From a virus, in IMG/VR virus record IMGVR_UViG_3300037318_000083, positions 1 through 41,001 of that record: 41,001 bases of DNA; one strand, written 5' to 3'. This document shows positions 7,381-15,017 of the stretch, piece after piece. The position numbers and the translations under genes were made by a program. Position 1 is the first letter of the stretch. Each line of letters begins with the position of its first letter. The notes under the pieces are model-generated. The model did no database searches. It saw only the letters and a list, made by a program, of their open reading frames with translations, and was not told where the DNA came from.

Positions 7381-7540
7381 AGTCGAACCTATCCCACAAC
7401 CGCTCCGTGTGTTCCCGCTCACGTTCCCGCTCACGTTCTTGACGCTTCTTGTCCCACTTGTAGACGCGGAACAGTACGAGCGAGAACGCCAACGCGAAGG
7501 CGCATAGGATCAACACGGTGATAGCCACCCGAAACGCCAT
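7379..7540 (-). CDS. single-pass membrane protein with charged coiled coil
   Basis: 53 aa. A hydrophobic helix at residues ~4-25 (VAITVLILCAFALAFSLVLF) is followed by a cytoplasmic helix made of Arg/Glu repeats (QERERERERE). It is the last gene of the module SPFH protein - lipoprotein - this protein, two bases after the lipoprotein stop. It probably associates with the other two at the membrane through the charged helix; that is inference from context. Confidence 0.7.
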   Translation of the reverse strand: MAFRVAITVLILCAFALAFSLVLFRVYKWDKKRQEREREREREHTERLWDRFD

Positions 7541-7542
7541 GG

Positions 7543-7770
7543 CTACGACCCCGCGAGGGCTTCCGTCGTTTCCTCGTTACAGTCGAAGCCCTCAACCTCG
7601 TTCGTCCGGGCGTCATACAGATAGTAGCACACGGTTCCGTCCGGCGCCACCACCTCTTTCACCGTCATGTCGTCTTGTCGGGTCTCGGGAGACGCGCCCG
7701 CGCACCCCGCGACGAGCGCGACGAGGACGAGCGCGGCGACCGCGGCCCGGGCGTGACGCGTCCGGATCAT
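7543..7770 (-). CDS. putative lipoprotein
   Basis: 75 aa. The N-terminus MIRTRHAR is basic, then comes a hydrophobic stretch and the lipobox LVAGC with Cys23, as in haloarchaeal lipoproteins. The mature part is small and acidic, with two further cysteines (VCYYL and FDCNE) that could form a disulphide outside the cell. Start overlaps the SPFH gene stop by four bases, so the two are coexpressed. A surface lipoprotein made early by a virus would suit superinfection exclusion, but this is not shown. Confidence 0.75.
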   Translation of the reverse strand: MIRTRHARAAVAALVLVALVAGCAGASPETRQDDMTVKEVVAPDGTVCYYLYDARTNEVEGFDCNEETTEALAGS

Positions 7771-8675
7771 GGCGACGCCGTGCTATTGGTCGTTTGGTTC
7801 CCCGTCACGTCCACCACGGGCGCGGGGGACCCCGTGCCCCGCGGGACGTAGATGGTGTTGCCCTTTTCCAACGCTTCGATCCGACGTTCCTCAAGGAAAA
7901 TCGGATTCTCACGAAGCGCCTCACCGCGAATCCGAATCACGTCCGCGTCAGCCTCGGCTTCGATCCGCTTGCGCCGGGCCTCCTCGCGTTCGACCGCCAC
8001 CTCGTTTTGCTTCGTTTCGATCCGAACCCGAGCGTTCTCTTTCTCGGTCAACTCGGCTTGGTAGTCCTGCGGAAGCGTCACCTCACGGATTTGGACGGCT
8101 TCGATGGTGATGGGTTCGTCTTCCGCCTCGGCGTCGAGTGAGTCCCGGGCGGCGCCCGCCAGCAACTCACGCCCCCGAGACGTGTAGATTTCCGACGTTT
8201 TGATCGACGCCGCCTCGTCCCGAAGCCGCGACCGGACCGACGGGCGCATGAGGCGTTGCTCGACTTGTTCTTCATTGTTCCACTCGCTCACAAACTCATC
8301 GGACGCGCCGGCGTCGATTCGGTATCGGACTGTCACGTCGATCCGGTGGGTCGTCCCGTTCACCGATTGAACGACCACCGCGTCCCGGCGGTTGGCCTCG
8401 TCACCCTCACCCCGGGTGTCGGCCATGGTGTACGTCCGTGGACGAGTCTCAACGTTTTGGATTGTGACCCACGGCATGACCCAGTGCGGCCCGGGTTCGT
8501 GGACGTTTCCGGTCACGGCGCCCAACTCGCGTTCGACGCCCATGTGTCCTTCGGGCACTTGTTCGTAGAATAGTAAGCCGCCAATCGCCGCCAAGACCAC
8601 GAGGGCGACGAGGGCGACGGCGACCATTATCACCGATACCCCTCGGTTGTCGTTTCGGATTGATGGACTAACCAT
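7767..8675 (-). CDS. SPFH/Band 7 (prohibitin-like) membrane protein
   Basis: 302 aa. A membrane helix at residues ~15-38 is followed by an SPFH domain (~40-200): the VPEGHMGVERELG start, the GPHWVMPWV turn, and conserved-looking RTYTMADTRG and IDVTVRYRID strands. A long charged coiled coil (~205-265, with EKENARVRIETKQNEVAVER) leads to a disordered Ser/Thr/Asn tail. SPFH proteins form large ring-like assemblies in membranes and control membrane proteases and lipid domains. Here it leads a three-gene membrane operon with its own promoter. A virus-encoded copy is unusual; it may remodel or shield the host membrane. Confidence 0.88.
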   Translation of the reverse strand: MVSPSIRNDNRGVSVIMVAVALVALVVLAAIGGLLFYEQVPEGHMGVERELGAVTGNVHEPGPHWVMPWVTIQNVETRPRTYTMADTRGEGDEANRRDAVVVQSVNGTTHRIDVTVRYRIDAGASDEFVSEWNNEEQVEQRLMRPSVRSRLRDEAASIKTSEIYTSRGRELLAGAARDSLDAEAEDEPITIEAVQIREVTLPQDYQAELTEKENARVRIETKQNEVAVEREEARRKRIEAEADADVIRIRGEALRENPIFLEERRIEALEKGNTIYVPRGTGSPAPVVDVTGNQTTNSTASP

Positions 8676-8685
8676 CGACTACCGA

Positions 8686-8707
8686 AAGGCAGGCACGCAC
8701 TAAAACC
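8686..8707 (-). promoter_or_regulatory. early promoter of the SPFH operon
   Basis: On the minus strand TTTTAG (8705-8700) lies 25-30 bp before the ATG at 8675, consistent with a leaderless transcript. GTGCCTGCC, a one-base variant of the shared operator motif, lies just downstream. Confidence 0.65.
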
Positions 8708-8734
8708 GTTCCGGAAATCGACGTAGAAGGGGCC

Positions 8735-9121
8735 TTAATCGGGGCGCCGATCCGGGTGGTCCCGCAACGCCCGAAACAGTCCCCGCAACTCGTCGCGCCG
8801 GAACGGACGCCCCGCGTGCCACTCGTGCGTCGAATTGTCCGTCGGGTCGCACATATCCACGAACGGATCGTAGTAGAGATTGGCGAGAGTAATCACCACG
8901 TCTTCCCGTAGCTGTTCGATGGACGGCGACGCTGGCGTGTTGTACGCCTTCGGCGGGAACGCGAACGACCCAGTGAGATACCGCATGACGCTGTTCAACG
9001 TCGCCTTCGTCAAGTGCGACGACGGGCGTTGCCGACGACCCACGTACGAGGCGATAGCGAGACGGGCGTCCGTCTTCCGCATTTCATCGACTGGCGTCTT
9101 GAACGGGGCGGGTCTGACCAT
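8735..9121 (-). CDS. hypothetical protein
   Basis: 128 aa, mostly helical: SHLTKATLNSVMRYLTG and IEQLREDVVITLANLYYD are clear amphipathic helices, and the C-terminus is Arg/Asp-rich. It starts 6 bp after the zinc-ribbon gene at 9128 and is probably cotranscribed with it. No family recognised. Confidence 0.65.
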   Translation of the reverse strand: MVRPAPFKTPVDEMRKTDARLAIASYVGRRQRPSSHLTKATLNSVMRYLTGSFAFPPKAYNTPASPSIEQLREDVVITLANLYYDPFVDMCDPTDNSTHEWHAGRPFRRDELRGLFRALRDHPDRRPD

Positions 9122-9127
9122 GATCGA

Positions 9128-9472
9128 TCACTCGTCGTTAGCCAAGACCCGGATCGTTCCCCCGTCCGATACCGCCAGCGTGTTCGTATCAATCCCCACA
9201 CTTGAGTAGCATTTCGGACAAGTGGCCTTGTACCGATCCGTGTCGCCTTGGAATACCCATCGGTTCCCACACGACGGGCGCGGGCACTTGAGAACACGCC
9301 CCCCGACAGCGAGGCGTCCAAACCCGCGTTCGATGGACTCGCGGTCGGCAGACTGTCCGGCGAGACCGATCCGCGACGCCAGCGATTGAAGCTCCGTCCA
9401 CGCCATGTCCCGAACCGTGTTCATACGGGGGACCGGAATTTCCTCGTCTACGTCGTCTTCGACAACTTCCAT
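9128..9472 (-). CDS. zinc-ribbon protein
   Basis: 114 aa. Acidic N-terminus, a helical stretch (MAWTELQSLASRIGLAG), then a zinc ribbon CPRPSCGNRW ... CPKC with about 20 residues between knuckles. The pattern is close to transcription-factor-type ribbons. A strong TATA (TTTTTACG) lies 25-30 bp before the ATG, so it heads its own transcript together with the gene at 8735. Confidence 0.75.
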   Translation of the reverse strand: MEVVEDDVDEEIPVPRMNTVRDMAWTELQSLASRIGLAGQSADRESIERGFGRLAVGGRVLKCPRPSCGNRWVFQGDTDRYKATCPKCYSSVGIDTNTLAVSDGGTIRVLANDE

Positions 9473-9477
9473 ATGCT

Positions 9478-9503
9478 TGGGTAGGCACCACTACGTAAAA
9501 ACG
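9478..9503 (-). promoter_or_regulatory. early promoter with GTGCCTACCCA operator
   Basis: TTTTTACGTAG (9501 downward on the minus strand) sits at the TATA position for a leaderless start at 9472, and GTGCCTACCCA (9488-9478) lies between TATA and ATG. Confidence 0.7.
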
Positions 9504-9535
9504 TACGGTCCGAAAAACAGTCAACGGAAGGGGAC

Positions 9536-9700
9536 TTACACGTTCCCGTCCCAACCGTCGGGCGGGTCGAAGTAGACTTCGCACTTGAGGCAGTACCACG
9601 ACTCGTCCACCGTGTTCCCCCACGACCGGCGCGTCCACAACGACGACCCGCACTCGGGGCACGGCGGGTCGTCCAACGTGGACAGTCGTCCGTTACGCAT
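9536..9700 (-). CDS. zinc-ribbon microprotein
   Basis: 54 aa, ATG at 9700. Knuckles CPECGSSLW and CLKCEVYF are separated by ~22 residues. The protein is rich in Trp for its size. The ATG overlaps the stop of the upstream gene (9693) by eight bases. Typical small zinc ribbon; partner unknown. Confidence 0.7.
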   Translation of the reverse strand: MRNGRLSTLDDPPCPECGSSLWTRRSWGNTVDESWYCLKCEVYFDPPDGWDGNV

Positions 9701-9971
9701 CGTCGTCCGCCCGCGAAAGCGGGACGAGGCGGTAGTACGTCCACTCGTCCGTCCCGTGCTTTTGGAACGCGACGAAGACCCCTTGTTGGTCGTCCGGGTT
9801 CAACTCGGGGTGGGCCGTGTCGTACGTCGTCCGCTTGTCCACGTACCGGACGACCGTCGAGTGCGTTGTGTGCATCGTCGCGTTCGACCCGTACTCGTCG
9901 GGAATCTTGATCTTGCCGTCGATCACGGGCAAGTCCCCTTCAACGTCGAACGGCGGTTCGTGGTCCGTCAT
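9693..9971 (-). CDS. hypothetical protein
   Basis: 92 aa from ATG 9971. Contains beta strands (STVVRYVDKRT, GVFVAFQKHG, WTYYRLVPL) in an acidic context. No family recognised. The upstream in-frame extension overlaps the previous gene and is rejected. Four-base overlap with the next gene. Confidence 0.65.
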   Translation of the reverse strand: MTDHEPPFDVEGDLPVIDGKIKIPDEYGSNATMHTTHSTVVRYVDKRTTYDTAHPELNPDDQQGVFVAFQKHGTDEWTYYRLVPLSRADDDA

Positions 9972-10183
9972 GGTTCGTCGTTGCCGAGACCGAGTTGGTC
10001 TTTCAGCGTAGCCGTGCAACGGTCAACCTCCAACTTCCAATCGGCGAACGTCTCGCCGTCGTTCCCATCTGACTCACGGACCGTCTCGACCGTCACCTCA
10101 CCGCGTTGATCCGGCCCGTCGCCAAGCTGTATCTTCACCTTCCGCCGGACGTACTCGCCGTCCATGTGGTCTTGTTCGCTCAT
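9968..10183 (-). CDS. hypothetical protein
   Basis: 71 aa. N-terminal strands YVRRKVKIQLG and GEVTVETVRE, then a helix (KLEVDRCTATLKDQLGLG). Highly acidic overall. Part of the four-gene overlapping run 11579-9693. No family recognised. Confidence 0.65.
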   Translation of the reverse strand: MSEQDHMDGEYVRRKVKIQLGDGPDQRGEVTVETVRESDGNDGETFADWKLEVDRCTATLKDQLGLGNDEP

Positions 10184-10467
10184 GCGTCGTCACCGTCCAC
10201 GCCGTCACCGTCTTCCGGGCGGGCGAGGCCGCCGTAGTGGTCCAACGCCGCGAGGAACCCGAGGATAACGTCTTCCACCGTGTCGTCCGCTTGGACGCGA
10301 GACGACCGCCGGTTGGTCTCGTCAACGAGTTGGTCCCACAACACGTCGTTCTCGCGGATCGTCTCGGCCGCGTCCGTCACGTCCCGGCACGCGAGCGCGA
10401 GTTGTGCGATAGGCGAGTGGGCGAGACGTTCCAACTCGTCGTCGGACAAGCCCCCTTGGTCGCTCAT
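10180..10467 (-). CDS. helical acidic hypothetical protein
   Basis: 95 aa. Almost entirely helical: LSDDELERLAHSPIAQLALA, then a second and third helix up to AALDHYGGLA, and an acidic disordered tail. No family recognised. It sits immediately downstream of the 371-aa protein with a four-base overlap and may work with it. Confidence 0.65.
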   Translation of the reverse strand: MSDQGGLSDDELERLAHSPIAQLALACRDVTDAAETIRENDVLWDQLVDETNRRSSRVQADDTVEDVILGFLAALDHYGGLARPEDGDGVDGDDA

Positions 10468-11579
10468 GCGTCGTCACCGTCCCGAACCTCGGGCACCGGC
10501 ACGTCCGGATCGGACGCAAGCGCGTCGAGTAGGTCGTCCTTCGTCGGGTTCTGTCCAACGTCGAGACCGTGCTTCGACGCCTCACGCCGGAGTAGTTGGA
10601 ACGACAGTCCCACGTTCTCCCACGCGTCACGACGGCGGGCATACTCCGAGAGACCCATACCGTCGCCCTCGCCGGACTCGTCGTCGCCAGCGTCGTCGGA
10701 CTCGTGGTCGGGGTGGGCCGGGTCGTCCTTCGTCACCATGTCGCCGATGGTCACGCGGTTGAGTAGCCCGCGCTGTTCGTACTCACGCGCCCACTCGGGG
10801 TGCCCGCCGTCCGGGTCTGCCGTGTGAATCGCCCGGGTGAGGTACGTGTACCCGACAATGCCCGGGATAAACTCTTGGTCGTCCCAATCGGCCTTGTCGT
10901 CGTCGTCGTTGTCGATCTCGATTTCCTCACCCGAGGCGTCACGCCCCGTCGGAATCGCCCGCGGGTGAATCACGAACAGCCGCGTCCGGAACGGCCGGAT
11001 CATCGGCGGTTCTTGGTTCCCCGACGTAGGAATCTTCTTGTTCACGCCTTGCGTCTTCGCCTCGCTCACGAACGCCTCGGGGTCCGGGTAGTGGGACTTC
11101 CCGACCCACATGAGCAGGTCCATGGCGGTCATGGCCGGCAGGAACGGCGACCCCCGGAAGTCCGGCAGGTCGTCGTCCGACTCGACGCGCTTGAGGTAGT
11201 CCAACACCTCACCCTCGGGCAACTCGACGGTCGGCCCGCCGTCGTCACGAACGCGCTCGCGGTGTGCGACCGCCTCGTTCTCGGGCGACTCGTTCACGTG
11301 TTGCGTGGCGTCAAGTAGAAACTCGGTCCCGTTGATCCGCTTGAACGTCCGGAAGTGGCCTTCCCGGTACGGAATCGGACGGGAAAACTCGACGAACGTC
11401 GGGATTTCACCATCGGCCGATCCGAACGCCGGCACGTCCGCACGGAGGTACGTCGACCCCGAGTCAAGGAATTTGCACCCTCGCTCGTAGTTGGGCACCT
11501 CGTCGTAGTGACCCGCCTCTTTCAACGCCGATTCCAAATCCATGCCCTCGTAGTGAGGGCCTTCGTTTTCCACACTCAT
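10464..11579 (-). CDS. conserved-looking 371-aa protein of the replication arm, function unknown
   Basis: Start ATG 11579 (MSVENEGPHYEGMDLESALK). A beta-rich N-terminal half ends in a conserved-looking core (GVNKKIPTSGNQEPPM then TRLFVIHPRAI). An acidic loop of Asp repeats follows, then GIVGYTYLTRAI and a helical C-terminus ending with a SAP-like or lysine/aspartate helix pair (LRREASKHGLDVGQNPTKDD). The last ~45 residues fit a small SAP-like helix-extended-loop-helix module that could bind DNA. It lies just downstream of primase and helicase. I do not recognise the core family. Confidence 0.7.
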   Translation of the reverse strand: MSVENEGPHYEGMDLESALKEAGHYDEVPNYERGCKFLDSGSTYLRADVPAFGSADGEIPTFVEFSRPIPYREGHFRTFKRINGTEFLLDATQHVNESPENEAVAHRERVRDDGGPTVELPEGEVLDYLKRVESDDDLPDFRGSPFLPAMTAMDLLMWVGKSHYPDPEAFVSEAKTQGVNKKIPTSGNQEPPMIRPFRTRLFVIHPRAIPTGRDASGEEIEIDNDDDDKADWDDQEFIPGIVGYTYLTRAIHTADPDGGHPEWAREYEQRGLLNRVTIGDMVTKDDPAHPDHESDDAGDDESGEGDGMGLSEYARRRDAWENVGLSFQLLRREASKHGLDVGQNPTKDDLLDALASDPDVPVPEVRDGDDA

Positions 11580-11611
11580 GGTTTCACACACGCCGAACCT
11601 CGGCGCGTACA

Positions 11612-11642
11612 CTACCCTACGATGGGTAGGCACATAAAGGCG
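11612..11642 (-). promoter_or_regulatory. early promoter with operator dyad
   Basis: On the minus strand CCTTTATG (11640-11633) overlaps GTGCCTACCCA (11633-11623), followed by ATCGTAGGGTAG. CTACCC and GGGTAG arms (11612-11628) form an inverted repeat around the motif. It drives the 371-aa protein gene with a leader of ~30 nt. Confidence 0.65.
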
Positions 11643-11664
11643 TCGGTCGAAGAAGGGGGCTTGC

Positions 11665-11817
11665 TCAATGGACTCGCAGAAACCCGAGTGGAAACATAAA
11701 CGCCACGACAATAGCCGCCACAACGCCAGCTTGAACCTCGTGTCCAACCGAATATATTGTCCACACAATCGTCGCATGAAGCGCGACGACGGCCCAATAC
11801 GGCGGTGAGAAAAACAT
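11665..11817 (-). CDS. 50-aa two-helix membrane protein
   Basis: ATG at 11817, 10 bp after the primase stop. Two hydrophobic helices, with YWAVVALHATIVWTIYSV and AGVVAAIVVAFMFPLGFL, separated by GHEVQ. No charged residues inside the helices. It is too small for an enzyme; it could anchor replication proteins to the membrane or act as a small early membrane toxin-like peptide. Codon use matches the rest of the genome except for more ATT/GTT. Confidence 0.65.
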   Translation of the reverse strand: MFFSPPYWAVVALHATIVWTIYSVGHEVQAGVVAAIVVAFMFPLGFLRVH

Positions 11818-11827
11818 ACGACGCACC

Positions 11828-13228
11828 TCACTCACCCCCGTCAATCAACGCCGGATCGACCCGATTTGGCACCGACGACCCGGCTATGTAGTCTTGCTCA
11901 ACCGCCCACGCCCACACGTTCGCCACGAACGCGTCGTCCCGCTTCCACCGACGACGCACCTCGGCGCATTGAATCGACGCTTGCGGCACGTCTTCGATCC
12001 GCCACACGTATTCCATGGCGAGTAGGTGACACGTGTTCCCCGCCGCCTTGCACCGGAAACAATAGAACACCGTCGGGTCGTCCGGATAGACCTTGAAATT
12101 CTCGCCCGTCGAAGAACCATGCACCGGGTGGGAGTGCTTGACCCCCGGCGTACAATCGCACAACTCGGTGATCGGCGTGTTGTATAAGGGGCCTTCCGGA
12201 CCATCGCCGTCCGCATACTCGCGCTCACTCGGCGGTTCCGGCAACTCGCCCCCATGCTCGTCCCACAACTCGTCCAAGGCCCCTTGTGCGTCCACCGGTT
12301 CCGTCGGCGTCCCATCGAGATGATCGAACGACATGGTGACGTACTGTTTCCGCTCATACATTTCGATGCCCTTCGTCCGCACGTTCGACGGCAACTCACC
12401 ACGGACTATCACGTGGACGCCTGTGCCGCTCGGAGAGACTTCTGCGTACCCACCAAGGGTATCCATTGTCTCACGGGCGAAATCCGTTAGCGCGCCATTC
12501 TCGGCGTCTCGACAGTCGTCCAAGTCAACGGCCACATACGGATCGGCGTCGGTGAGATAAAACCCCGGGGCGATAGCGTCCGGCGTGCCCGCCAGCTTCG
12601 ACTCCCACTCCAAGACCGTCCGAACGGACGTTTGATTGAAGAACGCCGCGGCGTTGGCCGGGGACACGTCACCCGTCGTCCACGGCGCCACCGGCTTCTT
12701 ATCCGACTTCCGCCGAGCGACCCATTGATCGTACTCGAAAAGCTCGGTCGCCACGTCCGGCAACGACACGGCGTAGTCGTCGGCCGAATGATCCGTGAAC
12801 ACCTCACCACACGACACACACACGTGCGTCGAACCCGTCGCCTCGGCCGCGTCCAGCGCGTCACGAAGCTCTTGGCTTTTCGTCGGGAACACCCGTTCCG
12901 CCTCACGAAGCGAGACGACCCGATCCAACCCACACTCGGGGTGCGGGCACGTCCGAAGGTTCGGCATCGGCGACAACGGCCCCGTCATTTCCTCGGGCGA
13001 GTTGCGGACCATGACCGCGTTATGGCCCACCTCGTCTTCGACGTGTTCGACCCGCCCCTTGATCGTGGACTCGGCCACGTCCAAGCGCGACGCCGCGCCA
13101 GCGAAGGAATACCCCACTTCGATGGTCGCCACCGTCTCGGCCACGTCGTGCCGGAACGAGTGGTGCGCCTTCAACTCTTGCGTGCGTTTCTCGATCAATC
13201 GGTCTTCGTCCATGTTATCGGTTGTCAT
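11828..13228 (-). CDS. PrimPol-type DNA primase with zinc domain
   Basis: 466 aa. An HTH-like region (~35-62) is followed by two cysteine pairs (C94/C99 and C137/C140). The bifunctional primase/polymerase domain (~160-310) has the metal-binding motif DLDD (235-238) after GFYLTDADPYVAV, the nucleotide-binding SPSGTGVHVIVRG (265-277), and the following KGIEMYERKQYVTM strand. A C-terminal zinc ribbon of DnaG type (FYCFRCKAAGN, C389/C392) lies near residue 390. It makes primers for viral replication; no helicase domain is fused. Start ATG 13228 overlaps the helicase stop by 14 bp; ATG 13213 is an alternative. Confidence 0.85.
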   Translation of the reverse strand: MTTDNMDEDRLIEKRTQELKAHHSFRHDVAETVATIEVGYSFAGAASRLDVAESTIKGRVEHVEDEVGHNAVMVRNSPEEMTGPLSPMPNLRTCPHPECGLDRVVSLREAERVFPTKSQELRDALDAAEATGSTHVCVSCGEVFTDHSADDYAVSLPDVATELFEYDQWVARRKSDKKPVAPWTTGDVSPANAAAFFNQTSVRTVLEWESKLAGTPDAIAPGFYLTDADPYVAVDLDDCRDAENGALTDFARETMDTLGGYAEVSPSGTGVHVIVRGELPSNVRTKGIEMYERKQYVTMSFDHLDGTPTEPVDAQGALDELWDEHGGELPEPPSEREYADGDGPEGPLYNTPITELCDCTPGVKHSHPVHGSSTGENFKVYPDDPTVFYCFRCKAAGNTCHLLAMEYVWRIEDVPQASIQCAEVRRRWKRDDAFVANVWAWAVEQDYIAGSSVPNRVDPALIDGGE

Positions 13229-15017
13229 AGTTGTCAATCGGAAGGGACTGTTTGATACCGCCCACGTCCACCACGTACAAGTCCCCTTGCGTACGAGTGG
13301 CGCCCACGTACCACACGCGAGCTTCTTCGCCCTCGGGATACGGCCCATCGGACACCGCCGCCCGAGTCGTCGCGGTGAACAAGAACACCACGTCCGCCTC
13401 AAGCCCCTTCGACCCGTGAATCGTCGTCACGTAATGATCCGGGTCGTCCATCACCTCGGCGCCCCGAGACGCCCACGTCCGCTCCAACCGTTCGTTGATC
13501 GACTCGGCGAACACCGACTTGTTCAACGGACCGTCCCCGTTCAACATAGCCATTGGATTCGACGCCGTAGCTATTTCCGACAACCCCCGAAGCTCAATCA
13601 CGTCCGTCAACTCACCATCGAACGAATCGAACCCCGGGAAGTCCCCTTTCGGCACACGCCACAACGACCCATCGACCGACTCGGCTATCATGTCCTTGTC
13701 CGTCGACCCCAACGACTCAAACGTCGGCGTCGAACCGAACGAGTGCGAATCAAACACGCCAGCGAGACGAGCGAACGCATTGTAGAAGGCCACTTGCTTG
13801 TCCGTCCACCGCTTCCCCGACTTCGACGCGAACGGAATCCCCGCGTCTTCCAACACGTCCGCCGCCATGGACATGGACTTGTTCACCCGGAACAAGTGGA
13901 ACGTCGAATCGGCTTCATGCTCGGCCACCGCCTCGGCGTACTCGTCCAACGACGACAAGAGGAACACACCCCCATCGTCTTCTTCGCCCTCAACGACCGG
14001 CGGGTCGTGACCCCCGACCGTGAGAACCCGCCGAGCCTCGGTCGTCACCCGATCCGGGTTCCGATACGAGTGCGACAAGACCCGCGTCTCACTCGCCCGG
14101 TCCAAGGCCCCTTGCATGAACTTCGGGTCCGTGCCCATGTACGAGTAGATGGACTGATCCGGGTCGCCAGCGACGTACACCCGCTTCGCCCGGCGTGCCC
14201 ATTGATTGTGAACCGCCACCATCAACGGCGTCTTGTCCTGAAACTCGTCTTCGATCAACACGTCGCACGGCGGCGATAGGTTCTCGTCCACCACCATGAG
14301 AAACATATCCTCAAAGTCCACAAGGCCCCTTGCCCGCTTGTACGCACACCACGCCCGATTGAACGTCCGCAAGTCCAACGCCGACGGATAATCCACCCGC
14401 GACCCCGGACGCCCGGCGTCCAACACGCCCGGCGGGGCCACCGTCGCCCACACCTCAAACGCCGCGCCCGTCGTCTTGATTACTTGAAGTAAATCAAACA
14501 GCTTATCGCCCAACGCGTCGTCTTCCGACACTTGCGGCGTCCGGCGCTTCGAGAACGGCGAGTCCGGGTCCAACTCGCCCTCGTAGGACTTGGAGAACGG
14601 AACGCCCCGCCCGAACGTCCGGCAGAAATCCGCCCGATGCTTGTCCGTCACCACGTCCACGTCCCGCGCCTCACCCAGTAGCCGAAGACACACGGCGTGC
14701 GTCGTCCCCAACCACGGCGACGACCCACCCGTCCGCTCGGCCACCGCCTCGGCCAACGCCCGCGCCATGTCCGTCCGGAACGACGTAGCACACACGTCCT
14801 TCGGGTCCGTCCCGCGCCCCATCTCGTCTTCGACCACTTGTTGAAGCGTGTACGTCTTCCCCGTCCCCGGCGGACCGTGAACAGCCAACTCGGGGTTCGA
14901 CGTGACGGCCAACGGCACCGACGACCGCACCGACTCGTACAACGACTCGCCCGCCTCGGGGTCCATGCCGTCGAACAAGTTGTGCCGATCCAACGACGAC
15001 CACGCGACACGACTCAT
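13215..15017 (-). CDS. superfamily 1 DNA helicase (UvrD/Rep-like)
   Basis: 600 aa. Motifs visible: Walker A GPPGTGKT (48-55), DEFQD (257-261, motif II), GDPDQSIY (284-291, motif III), TIHGSKGLEADVV near 545 (motif V) and WYVGATRTQGDLYVV near 577 (motif VI). This is the 3'-5' UvrD/Rep/PcrA layout with the 2B region shortened. It probably unwinds DNA at the viral fork or during recombination-dependent replication. The gene is flanked by the 300-aa companion upstream (four-base overlap) and the primase downstream. Confidence 0.92.
   Translation of the reverse strand: MSRVAWSSLDRHNLFDGMDPEAGESLYESVRSSVPLAVTSNPELAVHGPPGTGKTYTLQQVVEDEMGRGTDPKDVCATSFRTDMARALAEAVAERTGGSSPWLGTTHAVCLRLLGEARDVDVVTDKHRADFCRTFGRGVPFSKSYEGELDPDSPFSKRRTPQVSEDDALGDKLFDLLQVIKTTGAAFEVWATVAPPGVLDAGRPGSRVDYPSALDLRTFNRAWCAYKRARGLVDFEDMFLMVVDENLSPPCDVLIEDEFQDKTPLMVAVHNQWARRAKRVYVAGDPDQSIYSYMGTDPKFMQGALDRASETRVLSHSYRNPDRVTTEARRVLTVGGHDPPVVEGEEDDGGVFLLSSLDEYAEAVAEHEADSTFHLFRVNKSMSMAADVLEDAGIPFASKSGKRWTDKQVAFYNAFARLAGVFDSHSFGSTPTFESLGSTDKDMIAESVDGSLWRVPKGDFPGFDSFDGELTDVIELRGLSEIATASNPMAMLNGDGPLNKSVFAESINERLERTWASRGAEVMDDPDHYVTTIHGSKGLEADVVFLFTATTRAAVSDGPYPEGEEARVWYVGATRTQGDLYVVDVGGIKQSLPIDNYDNR

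Noticed and set aside
12795-14279. 494-aa plus-strand open frame opposite primase/helicase
   Set aside because: The minus strand encodes helicase and primase motifs; the plus frame is rich in Arg/His/Pro without motifs.
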